Source: an uncultured Clostridia bacterium (GTDB lineage Bacteria > Bacillota > Clostridia > Christensenellales > Aristaeellaceae). Taken from it: a stretch of 13,258 bases of DNA. Below the pieces are notes generated by a model that was given only the letters and a program-made list of their open reading frames with translations, made no database searches and was not told the origin of the DNA. The stretch lies in NCBI GenBank assembly GCA_934630975.1, contig CAKTXH010000071.1, positions 1 to 13,258 of the forward strand. The letters are read 5' to 3'. The first letter of the stretch is position 1, and each line of letters starts with the position of its first letter. Below are positions 6,186 through 13,182 of the stretch, one piece after another. The translations under genes and the position numbers were made by a program.

Positions 6186-8302
6186 ACAGTCGTAAGCCCG
6201 CGTACAAGCTGGTTATTGTGGAGTCGCCTGCGAAGGCGCGCACCATTTCGAAATTTTTGGGCCGGAATTACAAGGTCGAGGCCTCGCAGGGCCACGTGCG
6301 GGATTTGCCCAAATCCCAGCTCGGCGTGGACGTTGAGCATAATTTTGAACCGAAATATATCACCATCCGCGGCCGGGGCGAAGTGCTCGAGCGCATCCGC
6401 AAGGAAGCCAAGGGCGCGAAATCCATCATCCTCGCGACGGACCCTGACCGCGAGGGAGAAGCGATTTCGTGGCATCTGGCGACGATTCTGGGCATCGACC
6501 CGGAGAGCGCCTGCCGCGTGGAATTCAACGAGATCACCGAAAAGACGGTCAAGAGCGCCATCAAGCAGCCGCGCGCGGTCAACATGCAGCTGGTCAACGC
6601 CCAGCAGGCGCGCCGCATGCTCGACCGGCTGGTCGGCTACAAGATCAGCCCGCTGTTGTGGGTGAAAATCAAGAAGGGTCTGTCCGCGGGCCGCGTGCAG
6701 TCCGTCGCCACGCGCATGGTGGTGGACAGGGAGCAGGAGATCGAGCAGTTCGAGCCGGAAGAATACTGGTTTGTGGACGCCAATCTGCGTGCGGGCGGCA
6801 AGCGGCTGCATGCGCGGCTGATTACGCTGGACGGCGAGCGCGTGAGCCTGAGCAACGCGGCGCAGGCCGAAGCGGCCAAGGCGCGCGTGGAGCAGGGCGG
6901 CTTCGTCATCCGCAGCGTCAAGCGCGGCGAAAAGCGCAAGCACCCCGCCCCGCCGTTCACGACCTCCAATTTGCAGCAGGAGGCCAGCCGCAAGCTCGGC
7001 TTCACCACGTCCAAGACGATGCAGATTGCCCAGCAGCTCTACGAAGGTGTGGACATCGAGGGCCGCGGCACGCTGGGCCTGATTTCCTACATCCGTACCG
7101 ACAGCGTCCGCCTGAGCGACGAGGCGGTTGCCGCCGCGCGCGAGGCGATTGAAGCGCGTTACGGCGCGGAATACGTGCCGGAGAAGCCGAACGTCTACAA
7201 GGGCCGCCAGAGCGCGCAGGACGCGCATGAGGCCATCCGCCCGGCGAACATCGACCTGCGGCCGGAGGACATCAAGGCTTCGCTGACGAAGGATCAGTTC
7301 AACCTCTACAAGCTGGTGTACCTGCGCTTTGTCGCCTGCCAGATGGCGGACGCGATTTATGAGACGCAGCAGATTGAAATCGCCTCCGAGAGCGGCGCAG
7401 TGCTGCGCTCGAGCGCCGAGCGGCTGAAATTCGCGGGCTTCACGGCGGTGTACGAAGAGGGTACGGACGACGCGCCCGCGCAGGACGAAGAACAGTCCGG
7501 CCTGATGGCGGACGTGAGCGAAGGCGACAAGGCGGAGCTGCTGGACGACGAGGCCACGCAGCACTTCACGCAGGCGCCGCCGCGCTACACGGAGGCTTCG
7601 CTGGTGCGCGCGCTGGAGGAGAAGGGCATCGGCCGCCCGTCCACCTATGCGCCGACGATTTCCACCATTCTGGCGCGCGGCTATGTCATGCGCGAAAAGA
7701 AGCAGCTTTTCCCGACCGAGCTGGGCGTCATGATCACCAACATGATGGAGGAGTATTTCGCGGATATCGTGGATATCGCCTTCACCGCGGGCATGGAGAA
7801 GCAGCTCGACGAGGTGGAAGAGGGTAAGCTCGACTGGCATCAGGTGCTCTCCGATTTCTACGGCCCGTTTGAAAAGACGCTGGAAAACGCGGAAGCAAAG
7901 ATCGAGAAAGTCGAGATCAAGGACGAGGTTTCCGACGTGCCGTGCGACAAGTGCGGCGCGATGATGGTCTACAAGCTGGGGCGCTACGGGCGCTTTCTGG
8001 CCTGCCCGAACTTCCCGGACTGCCGCAACACGAAGGCGATTCAGATCGAGATCGACGCGCCGTGCCCGAAGTGCGGCGGCAAGCTCTTGCAGAAGACCTC
8101 GCGCAAGGGGCGCAAGTTCTACGGCTGCGAGCGCTACCCGGAGTGCGATTTCGTTTCGTGGGAGATGCCGGTTCGGGAAAAGTGCCCGAAGTGTGGCAGC
8201 TACATGACGCTTTCCCGCACGAAGAAGGGCGACTTCTACGTCTGTGCGAACGAAACCTGCCGCGAGCGCGTCCCCGCGCCGCAGAGCGAAGAGAACGAGT
8301 AA
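6182..8302 (+). CDS. topA: DNA topoisomerase I (type IA)
   Basis: This enzyme relaxes negatively supercoiled DNA by transient single-strand cleavage and is essential for supercoil balance. The product is 706 residues from the chosen start, normal for Bacillota. The Toprim domain is at about 8-120, with YKLVIVESPAKA (catalytic E14) and TDPDREGEA (D87, D89, E91). The cleavage core has the active-site tyrosine Y303 in SYIRTDS and the LSAGRVQSVATRMV motif. Three C-terminal zinc-binding units begin at C588 (CDKCG), C628 (CPKCG) and C668 (CPKCG). The TTG at 6182 is preferred because GGAGGA (6169-6174) lies seven bases upstream. An in-frame TTG at 6167 overlaps that site and one at 6176 is too close. 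trmFO follows after 4 bases, indicating one transcript. Confidence 0.97.
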   Translation: MNSRKPAYKLVIVESPAKARTISKFLGRNYKVEASQGHVRDLPKSQLGVDVEHNFEPKYITIRGRGEVLERIRKEAKGAKSIILATDPDREGEAISWHLATILGIDPESACRVEFNEITEKTVKSAIKQPRAVNMQLVNAQQARRMLDRLVGYKISPLLWVKIKKGLSAGRVQSVATRMVVDREQEIEQFEPEEYWFVDANLRAGGKRLHARLITLDGERVSLSNAAQAEAAKARVEQGGFVIRSVKRGEKRKHPAPPFTTSNLQQEASRKLGFTTSKTMQIAQQLYEGVDIEGRGTLGLISYIRTDSVRLSDEAVAAAREAIEARYGAEYVPEKPNVYKGRQSAQDAHEAIRPANIDLRPEDIKASLTKDQFNLYKLVYLRFVACQMADAIYETQQIEIASESGAVLRSSAERLKFAGFTAVYEEGTDDAPAQDEEQSGLMADVSEGDKAELLDDEATQHFTQAPPRYTEASLVRALEEKGIGRPSTYAPTISTILARGYVMREKKQLFPTELGVMITNMMEEYFADIVDIAFTAGMEKQLDEVEEGKLDWHQVLSDFYGPFEKTLENAEAKIEKVEIKDEVSDVPCDKCGAMMVYKLGRYGRFLACPNFPDCRNTKAIQIEIDAPCPKCGGKLLQKTSRKGRKFYGCERYPECDFVSWEMPVREKCPKCGSYMTLSRTKKGDFYVCANETCRERVPAPQSEENE

Positions 8303-8306
8303 AAAG

Positions 8307-9635
8307 ATGGAAAGAGCAATCGTTGTCGGCGCGGGGCTGGCGGGATGCGAAGCGGCGTGGCAGCTGGCCAGCCGCGGCGTGCCCGTGACCCTGATCGAAA
8401 TGAAGCCCCACGCCTTTACGCCTGCGCACCACAGCGCGGGCTTTGCCGAATTGGTTTGCTCCAATTCGCTTCGAAGCGACCAACTGACCAATGCCGTCGG
8501 CCTGCTCAAGGAGGAGATGCGCCAGCTTGGCAGCCTCATCCTCAAGGCGGCGGACGCGACGCGCGTGCCCGCGGGCGGCGCGCTGGCGGTGGATCGCGAA
8601 AAGTTTTCGGATTACGTGACGCAGGCCGTGCGCAGCCACCCGCTCATCGAGACCCAAGACCGCGAGCTTTGCGAACTGCCGCAGACCAACGCCGTCATCG
8701 CCACCGGCCCGCTGACCAGCGACAGGCTGGCGGAAAAAATCGCCGCCCTGCCGGGGCTGCAAACGCTGAATTTCTACGATGCGGCCGCGCCGATTGTCTC
8801 CGGCGAATCGCTGGATATGACGAAGGTGTTCCGTCAGGGGCGCTATGGCCGCGGCGACGATTACCTCAACTGCCCGATGAACCGCGAGGAATACGAGGCG
8901 TTTTATCAGGCGCTGCTGACCGCCGAAAAGGCCGACGTGCACGGGTTTGACGGCACGCAGGTTTTCGAAGGCTGCATGCCCATCGAGGTCATGGCCGCGC
9001 GCGGGGAAATGGTGATGGCGTTCGGCCCGATGAAGCCCGTCGGGCTGGTCGATCCCAGAACCGGGCGCGAGCCTTACGCCGCCGTGCAGCTTCGCGCGGA
9101 AAACGAGGCGGGGACGATGTATAACCTCGTCGGTTTCCAGACGCGGCTCAAGTGGGGCGAGCAGAAGCGCGTGTTCTCGATGATTCCCGGGCTTGGAAAC
9201 GCGGAATTCCTGCGTTACGGCGTGATGCACCGCAACACGTTTCTCCATTCGCCGGGCTTCCTTGACGCGCAGTACGGCATGATCAGCCGCCCCGGCCTGT
9301 ATTTCGCCGGGCAGATGACGGGCGTGGAGGGCTATGTGGAGAGCGCGTCCAGCGGCCTTGTCGCGGGGCTGTCGCTGGCGCGGCGCATGCTCGGCCTGCC
9401 GCCCGTCGATTTCACGACGCGCACGGCCATCGGCGCGCTGGCGCACCATGTTTCCGGCGCGACGGCGGATTTCCAGCCGATGAACGCGAATTTCGGCCTG
9501 ATTGATCCCTGCGAAAAGCGCATCCGCAACAAGCAGGAGCGCTACGGCCATGTCGCCGCGCGCGCGCTGGATACCATCGAGGCCATCCGCAGCAATCCGC
9601 TGGCCTGCGATTTTGACAAGACCCTCAAAAATTGA
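8307..9635 (+). CDS. trmFO: Methylenetetrahydrofolate-tRNA-(uracil-5-)-methyltransferase TrmFO
   Basis: TrmFO makes 5-methyluridine at position 54 of tRNA, using methylene-tetrahydrofolate as carbon donor and FAD as reductant. It is the Gram-positive counterpart of the SAM-dependent TrmA. The product is 442 residues. It opens with the FAD-binding motif VVGAGLAGCEAAWQ and includes HHSAGFAELVCSNSLRSD, with C51 matching the conserved Cys53 of B. subtilis TrmFO. FEGCMPIEVMA places C223 at the nucleophile position (Cys226 in B. subtilis). GLYFAGQMTGVEGY (FAD C-terminal motif) and NANFGLI follow. The ATG at 8307 is chosen because its N-terminus fits the family; an in-frame ATG at 8244 lies inside topA and would add 21 unrelated residues. 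The ribosome binding site is weak, and the 4-base gap after topA suggests translational coupling. Confidence 0.97.
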   Translation: MERAIVVGAGLAGCEAAWQLASRGVPVTLIEMKPHAFTPAHHSAGFAELVCSNSLRSDQLTNAVGLLKEEMRQLGSLILKAADATRVPAGGALAVDREKFSDYVTQAVRSHPLIETQDRELCELPQTNAVIATGPLTSDRLAEKIAALPGLQTLNFYDAAAPIVSGESLDMTKVFRQGRYGRGDDYLNCPMNREEYEAFYQALLTAEKADVHGFDGTQVFEGCMPIEVMAARGEMVMAFGPMKPVGLVDPRTGREPYAAVQLRAENEAGTMYNLVGFQTRLKWGEQKRVFSMIPGLGNAEFLRYGVMHRNTFLHSPGFLDAQYGMISRPGLYFAGQMTGVEGYVESASSGLVAGLSLARRMLGLPPVDFTTRTAIGALAHHVSGATADFQPMNANFGLIDPCEKRIRNKQERYGHVAARALDTIEAIRSNPLACDFDKTLKN

Positions 9636-9642
9636 CTGCCCG

Positions 9643-9674
9643 CACGCCGCCCTGTTCAAACGCAGAGCGGCGTG
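9643..9674 (+). terminator. Hairpin after trmFO, possible weak terminator overlapping the hslV promoter
   Basis: CACGCCGC (9643-9650) pairs perfectly with GCGGCGTG (9667-9674), with an inner CTG/CAG pairing. The 3' side is TTATAATAAAA rather than a T-run, so termination would be inefficient. The right arm runs into the hslV extended -10, so hairpin and promoter share bases. Confidence 0.4.
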
Positions 9675-9681
9675 TTATAAT
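9653..9681 (+). promoter_or_regulatory. Extended -10 promoter of hslVU
   Basis: TGTTATAAT at 9673-9681 is a perfect extended -10 (TG, n, TATAAT). The 17-bp-spaced -35, TGTTCA (9653-9658), is weak. Start near 9688, 33 bases before the hslV ATG. Confidence 0.65.
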
Positions 9682-9720
9682 AAAATGTAACTCAGTGTAA
9701 CGTATCGGAGGTAAACATAG

Positions 9721-10254
9721 ATGACACTTAAAGGCACAACCATCTGCGCCGTCAAGAAGGACGGCAAAATCGCCGTCGCGGGCGACGGCCAAGTGACGAT
9801 GGGCGAAAGCACCATCTTCAAGGCGACGGCGCATAAGGTGCGCCGCATCTTCGGCGGCAAGGTCGTCACCGGCTTTGCGGGCACGGTTTCGGACGCGTTC
9901 GCGCTCTGCGACCGCTTTGAAGCGAAGCTCGAGCAGTTCTCCGGCAATCTGGAGCGCGCCGCCGTCGAACTGGCGCAGGAATGGCGCAGCGACAAGGCCA
10001 TGCGCAAGCTGGAAGCGATGCTGATCGTCGCCAGCGGCGAAACGCTGATGATCGTCTCCGGCACGGGCGAAGTGATCGAGCCGGACGACGGCATTGCGGC
10101 CGTCGGCTCGGGCGGCAACTACGCGATGGCCGCCGCGCGCGCCCTCAAGGAGAACACCGATCTTTCCGCGCACGAAATCGCCGAAAAGGCGCTGCACATC
10201 GCGGCGGATATCTGCGTGTTTACCAACCATAACGTGATTGTGGAGGATGCCTGA
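9721..10254 (+). CDS. hslV: ATP-dependent protease proteolytic subunit HslV (ClpQ)
   Basis: HslV is a threonine protease forming a double hexameric ring that HslU feeds with unfolded substrates in the cytosol. The 177-residue product has the family motifs TTICAV, AGDGQVTMG, KVRRIFGGKVVTGFAG, AAVELAQEWRSDKAMRKLEAM, GSGGNYA and ICVFTNHNVIVE. The expected nucleophile is Thr6, exposed by removal of MTLKG, with K39 at the catalytic-lysine position. Thr2 is an alternative if only Met is removed, since the B. subtilis homologue uses the residue after Met. GGAGG at 9707-9711 lies 9 bases before the ATG. A single base separates its stop from the hslU start, so the two are translated together. No xerC lies between trmFO and hslV. 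Confidence 0.97.
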   Translation: MTLKGTTICAVKKDGKIAVAGDGQVTMGESTIFKATAHKVRRIFGGKVVTGFAGTVSDAFALCDRFEAKLEQFSGNLERAAVELAQEWRSDKAMRKLEAMLIVASGETLMIVSGTGEVIEPDDGIAAVGSGGNYAMAAARALKENTDLSAHEIAEKALHIAADICVFTNHNVIVEDA

Positions 10255-10255
10255 T

Positions 10256-11611
10256 ATGGAATTGACGCCGAAACAGGTTGTTCGCGAGCTGGATCGCTAT
10301 ATCATCGGTCAGGACGAGGCCAAGCGCGCCGTCGCCGTCGCCCTGCGCAACCGCTATCGCCGCGCGCAGCTTCCCGAGGAAATCCGGGATGAAATCGTGC
10401 CCAAAAACATTCTGATGGTCGGCCCGACTGGCGTGGGCAAGACCGAAATCGCGCGCCGTCTGGCCAAGCTGGTGGATGCGCCGTTCGTCAAGGTCGAGGC
10501 GACGAAGTTCACCGAGGTCGGCTATGTCGGCCGCGACGTGGAGAGCATCATCCGCGATTTGGTCGAGGCCAGCGTGCGCATCTGCAAGGAGAAGGCCAGC
10601 CAGAAGGTCAAGGCGCGCGCGACCGTGCTCGCCGAGGATCGCATCATCGACCTGATTCTGCACCCGAACCGCAAGCCGGTGAACCCGATCGACGTGCTTT
10701 TGGGCAACAAGCCCAAGCAGCCGGAGCTGCCCGCCGAGGAAAAGCAGCGCATCGCCCAGAAGGCGGACGAACTGCGCGCGCAGCTCATGCGCGGCGAGCT
10801 GGAAGACGTTGAAATCGAGGTCGAGGTTGAGGACGCGCCCAAGGATGTGGAGATCAACGGCGCAAGCGTGAACATCGGATCGGTGATGGGTGACATGATG
10901 CCCAAGAAGACCAAGATGCGCCGCATGAAGGTCGCCGACGCGCGCCGCCTGCTCGTCGCCGAGGAGGAGGATAAGCTGATCGACATGGACGCGGTGACGG
11001 AGGAAGCCCTCCGCCGCGCCGAACAGGACGGCATCATCTTCATCGACGAGATCGACAAGGTGGCCGGGCGCTCCACCAACGGCCCGGATGTGAGCCGCGA
11101 GGGCGTGCAGCGCGACATTCTGCCAATCGTCGAAGGCAGCACGGTGAACACGAAATACGGCGTGGTGAAGACGGATTACATGCTCTTCATCGCGGCGGGT
11201 GCGTTCCACGTGGCGAAGGTGACGGATCTCATCCCCGAGTTGCAGGGCCGTTTCCCGGTGCGTGTGAACCTCAAGCCGCTGACGAGGGAGGATTTCAAGG
11301 CCATCCTGAGCCAGACGGATAACGCGCTGACCCGTCAATACGAGGCGCTGCTGGCCGTGGATCACGTGCATCTGCACTTTGAAGAATCCGCGCTGGACGC
11401 GCTGGCGCAGGCCGCGCAGCAGGAGAACGAGACGAAGGAAGACATCGGCGCGCGCCGTCTGCACACGCTGTTTGAAAAAATGCTCGAGGACATCTCCTTC
11501 AACGCGGGCGGCGACATGCCGGACGTCGATGTGACCATCAACGGCGATTATGTGGCCGAACACCTCGGTACGGACGCAAAAAAGCTGGACATGAGGCAGT
11601 ATATCCTGTAA
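10256..11611 (+). CDS. hslU: ATP-dependent protease ATPase subunit HslU (ClpY)
   Basis: HslU is the AAA+ unfoldase that recognises, unfolds and threads substrates into HslV. The product is 451 residues. Landmarks are TPKQVVRELDRYIIGQ at the N-terminus, Walker A GPTGVGKT (56-63), pore loop GYVGRD (89-94), the family-specific I domain (about 110-240, acidic and charged, including EDVEIEVEVEDAP), Walker B GIIFIDEIDK (259-268), the sensor region near GAFHVAK, and a C-terminal tail ending RQYIL that should dock into HslV. The ATG at 10256 is chosen over an in-frame GTG at 10238 because GGAGG (10242-10246) is 9 bases from it and the resulting N-terminus fits the family. A terminator follows 17 bases after the stop; codY, next in Bacillus, is absent here. 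Confidence 0.97.
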   Translation: MELTPKQVVRELDRYIIGQDEAKRAVAVALRNRYRRAQLPEEIRDEIVPKNILMVGPTGVGKTEIARRLAKLVDAPFVKVEATKFTEVGYVGRDVESIIRDLVEASVRICKEKASQKVKARATVLAEDRIIDLILHPNRKPVNPIDVLLGNKPKQPELPAEEKQRIAQKADELRAQLMRGELEDVEIEVEVEDAPKDVEINGASVNIGSVMGDMMPKKTKMRRMKVADARRLLVAEEEDKLIDMDAVTEEALRRAEQDGIIFIDEIDKVAGRSTNGPDVSREGVQRDILPIVEGSTVNTKYGVVKTDYMLFIAAGAFHVAKVTDLIPELQGRFPVRVNLKPLTREDFKAILSQTDNALTRQYEALLAVDHVHLHFEESALDALAQAAQQENETKEDIGARRLHTLFEKMLEDISFNAGGDMPDVDVTINGDYVAEHLGTDAKKLDMRQYIL

Positions 11612-11628
11612 AATAGAACGGAGATCAC

Positions 11629-11654
11629 GAGCCGCTGGTTTCAGCGGCTCTTTT
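11629..11654 (+). terminator. Intrinsic terminator after hslU
   Basis: GAGCCGCTG (11629-11637) pairs perfectly with CAGCGGCTC (11642-11650) around the loop GTTT, followed by TTTT. It ends the hslVU transcript. Confidence 0.9.
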
Positions 11655-11660
11655 ATGTGT

Positions 11661-11823
11661 AGGGGAGACGTTGGGGGCGCTGCCCCAAACCCCGGCAGGG
11701 GGCTGAGCCCCCTGCACCCGCATGCATGGATTGCTTTGCAATCCATGATTGAAAAAGGTGGGAGGTACAGGAACCTCAGGTTCCTGTTGGGAGTTTGAGG
11801 GCAAAGCCCTCAACGTACCCCCG
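11661..11823. repeat. Five-hairpin pseudo-palindromic intergenic element
   Basis: Five back-to-back hairpins fill this stretch. H1: TTGGGG/CCCCAA (11671-11688). H2: CAGGGGGC, TGA, GCCCCCTG (11696-11714). H3: CATGGATTGC, TTT, GCAATCCATG (11725-11747). H4: CAGGAACC, TCA, GGTTCCTG (11768-11786). H5: TTGAGGGC, AAA, GCCCTCAA (11795-11813). The right half reversed and complemented resembles the left half (ACGTTG, then GGGC..TGCCC, CAAAC or AAAC, CAGG, CTGAG, CCTG), so the order is H1-H2-H3-H2'-H1'. H2 and H4 differ at three stem pairs, each change compensated. No reading frame, transposase or target duplication is visible. It resembles non-coding repeats scattered in gut Clostridia genomes (recollection, not verified). 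Confidence 0.85.
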
Positions 11824-11837
11824 GAAAGGATGAAACC

Positions 11838-12683
11838 ATGCAGGCGTTTGTCATCACGGCGTATAAGGATTATCAGGCGCTCAAAACCCTGACGCTGGCG
11901 CTGAGCCAAAAGGGCTTGTGCGTGATCCATGCGGATGCACGCGGGGCGATCACCCAGCCGCAGGTGGATGAGCTGAACGCGCTGCCCAATGTGCGCGCCA
12001 TCCGCAAATACAAGGTCAACTGGGGCAGTGTGTATCATCTGTATGCGCTGCTCGACCTGTGCCGCATGGCGCTCGAGGATGAGCGCGTGAGCTACCTGCA
12101 CCTGATGAGCGCGCAGGATATGCCGCTCCTCTCCGCGGACGAGATGGAAGCGCGGTTCGAGGGCGAGACGCGCCTGTTCATGCAGCGGCTCAGTACGGCG
12201 GAAAACCCCGAGCTGGCGCACCGCTACGAGCATTATCACTTCATGCACTGGCTCAACTACCGCGACCCATCGGAAAAAACGCAAAACTGGGTCGGCCGCA
12301 TCGACCGCTGGCAGGATAGGCTGCATGTGAAGCGCAGGCTGGCTCTGCCGTATAAGGGCATGGTCTGGCTCAGCCTGCCGCGCGACGCGGCGCAGTACGC
12401 CGTCGGCAGCCGCGAAGGCAGGTCGCTTCTGCGCAAGCTGCGCACGACGTATATCCCGGAGGAATTCTTCTTCCAGAACGTGTTTAACGGAACGGCGTTC
12501 GAAAGCCGGATCGTCAACCGGGAGATTCACTTCTCCATCTGGAACGAGCCGGAGCGCGGCCTGCCCGCCGTGCTGAACACGGGCGACTTGGAAAAGATCG
12601 ACGCTTCGGATTGCTGCTTTGCCCGCAAGGTGGATGCGCAGAGTGAGCTGGGGCGGACGCTGCTGGCGAGGTGGAACGGGTGA
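11838..12683 (+). CDS. Core-2/I-branching enzyme-like glycosyltransferase (GT14 type)
   Basis: The 281-residue protein begins MQAFVITAYKDYQALKTL, the Core-2/I-branching opening (A-[YF]-[LV]-I-[LT]-[AT]-x-K, then a helix). Further family landmarks are CVIHADAR (32-39), VNWGSVYHLYALL (W62-G63-S64), YLHLMSAQDMPLLS (S91-A-Q-D-M-P), YKGMVWLSLPRDA (Y172-W177) and YIPEEFFFQNVF, whose Glu pair (E208, E209) is at the position of the family's catalytic acidic residue. Such enzymes transfer a sugar, in animals N-acetylglucosamine in beta-1,6 linkage; bacterial members modify surface polysaccharides and their donors are mostly unknown. No signal peptide or transmembrane helix is seen, so it is probably cytosolic. 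AAGGA (11826-11830) precedes the ATG by 7 bases. There is no obvious promoter, the multi-hairpin element lies directly upstream, and no other cell-surface gene is adjacent. Confidence 0.82.
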   Translation: MQAFVITAYKDYQALKTLTLALSQKGLCVIHADARGAITQPQVDELNALPNVRAIRKYKVNWGSVYHLYALLDLCRMALEDERVSYLHLMSAQDMPLLSADEMEARFEGETRLFMQRLSTAENPELAHRYEHYHFMHWLNYRDPSEKTQNWVGRIDRWQDRLHVKRRLALPYKGMVWLSLPRDAAQYAVGSREGRSLLRKLRTTYIPEEFFFQNVFNGTAFESRIVNREIHFSIWNEPERGLPAVLNTGDLEKIDASDCCFARKVDAQSELGRTLLARWNG

Positions 12684-12697
12684 CAAAAAGAAATCCG

Positions 12698-12726
12698 TTG
12701 ACAATCCGGCAAAAACCGCCTATAAT
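12698..12726 (+). promoter_or_regulatory. Perfect consensus sigma-A promoter of the T-box operon
   Basis: TTGACA (12698-12703), a 17-bp spacer, TATAAT (12721-12726), the best promoter in the window. It begins 14 bases after the glycosyltransferase stop codon. Start near 12733. Confidence 0.92.
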
Positions 12727-12732
12727 AGCTAT

Positions 12733-12958
12733 CGTATATGAGCTTCCCATTGAAAAAGAGGAGTACGTGCGCGCCGCCGTCAGAGAGAACCGCCCACAGG
12801 CTGCAAGGCGGTTCGGAGAGAGCGCGCGCGGAAGGTCGCTTTGGAGGGACAGGGCGCGCCCGATACAGCGCAAAGAGGCATCCCCTTTCGGGATGCGAAA
12901 TAAGGTGGTACCACGCAGAGCGCTGCGTCCTTTGGGGCGAGGCGGTCTGCGTTTTTTT
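12733..12958 (+). ncRNA. T-box riboswitch, valine type
   Basis: This leader senses uncharged tRNA and sets readthrough into the small membrane protein and valS. Stem I has the S-turn strand GAGTA (12761-12765) opposite GAA (12831-12833), with CGTGCGCGC (12766-12774) facing GCGCGCGCG (12822-12830). The specifier is read as GTC (Val) at 12835-12837. Stem III is GCATCCC/GGGATGC (12878-12884 with 12890-12896). The T-box sequence AAGGTGGTACCACG is at 12902-12915; its TGGT should pair with a tRNA end carrying discriminator A, as expected for tRNA-Val. The antiterminator pairs AAGG (12902-12905) with CCTT and ACGCAG (12913-12918) with CTGCGT (12923-12928), and excludes the terminator. Stem boundaries are approximate. 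This 304-base gap between genes contains only this leader and its promoter. Confidence 0.93.
12913..12958 (+). terminator. T-box conditional terminator
   Basis: ACGCAGA (12913-12919) pairs with TCTGCGT (12946-12952), CGC (12921-12923) with GCG (12942-12944), and CGTCC (12926-12930) with GGGCG (12935-12939) around the loop TTTG. Seven T's follow (12952-12958). ACGCAG is shared with the antiterminator, so the two folds compete. Confidence 0.9.
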
Positions 12959-12987
12959 ACTCCTTCAGTCATAAGGGAGACATGCGT

Positions 12988-13155
12988 ATGAATTTTCAGG
13001 CGGGTATGATTCCGGGAATCTGCGCCCTGGCGGTCGGCGCATTGCTGACGTTTTTCAGCGGCAAGCTCTGCCACAGGGAAAAGAATGTGCCGCAGATGAA
13101 GCTGCTCGGCGTGGCGCTGGCCGTCGTCGGCGCGTTGATGGTGTTTACTGTTTAA
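12988..13155 (+). CDS. Small two-helix membrane protein, function unknown
   Basis: 55 residues starting MNFQAGMIPG. It has two hydrophobic stretches (about 7-24 and 38-55) joined by the short polar segment KLCHREKNVPQ, which predicts a helical hairpin in the membrane. GGGAG (12975-12979) lies 8 bases before the ATG at 12988; an in-frame ATG at 12982 is too close to it. The gene is the first reading frame after the T-box terminator and ends 27 bases before valS, so it should be expressed with valS under valine tRNA control. The last residues (VFTV) are themselves hydrophobic. It was not recognised as any named family. The clean ribosome binding site, spacing and composition favour a real gene. 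Confidence 0.75.
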   Translation: MNFQAGMIPGICALAVGALLTFFSGKLCHREKNVPQMKLLGVALAVVGALMVFTV

Positions 13156-13182
13156 TGGAGCATAGAGAGAAAGGAAACGACT

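Noticed and set aside
8244..8306. ATG at 8244 as the trmFO start
   Set aside because: It lies inside topA and adds basic residues not found in the family; the ATG at 8307 gives the standard TrmFO N-terminus.
10238..10255. GTG at 10238 as the hslU start
   Set aside because: It overlaps the end of hslV and precedes the GGAGG at 10242-10246 that serves the ATG at 10256.
1020..11746. Very long open frames on the minus strand opposite comM, the secreted protein, dprA, topA, trmFO and hslU (up to 840 codons)
   Set aside because: They lie opposite clear conserved genes, are rich in Arg, Ala and His repeats typical of mirrored GC-rich codons, lack family motifs and suitable ribosome binding sites. 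They are by-products of codon bias.
11661..11823. Reading the hairpin cluster as a CRISPR array, an integron attC site or a run of terminators
   Set aside because: Repeats are not regularly spaced identical direct repeats with spacers. There is no integrase or attC core site. None of the five hairpins is followed by a T-run on the plus strand.
12852..12861. Perfect palindrome GGGCGCGCCC
   Set aside because: It lies inside the T-box leader where a stem II/IIA-B region is expected, in very GC-rich DNA, so a separate protein-binding site is not supported.
12671..12991. A 106-codon open frame spanning the region between the glycosyltransferase and the small membrane protein
   Set aside because: It runs through the promoter, T-box stems and terminator, which fully explain the sequence, and has no recognisable protein features.
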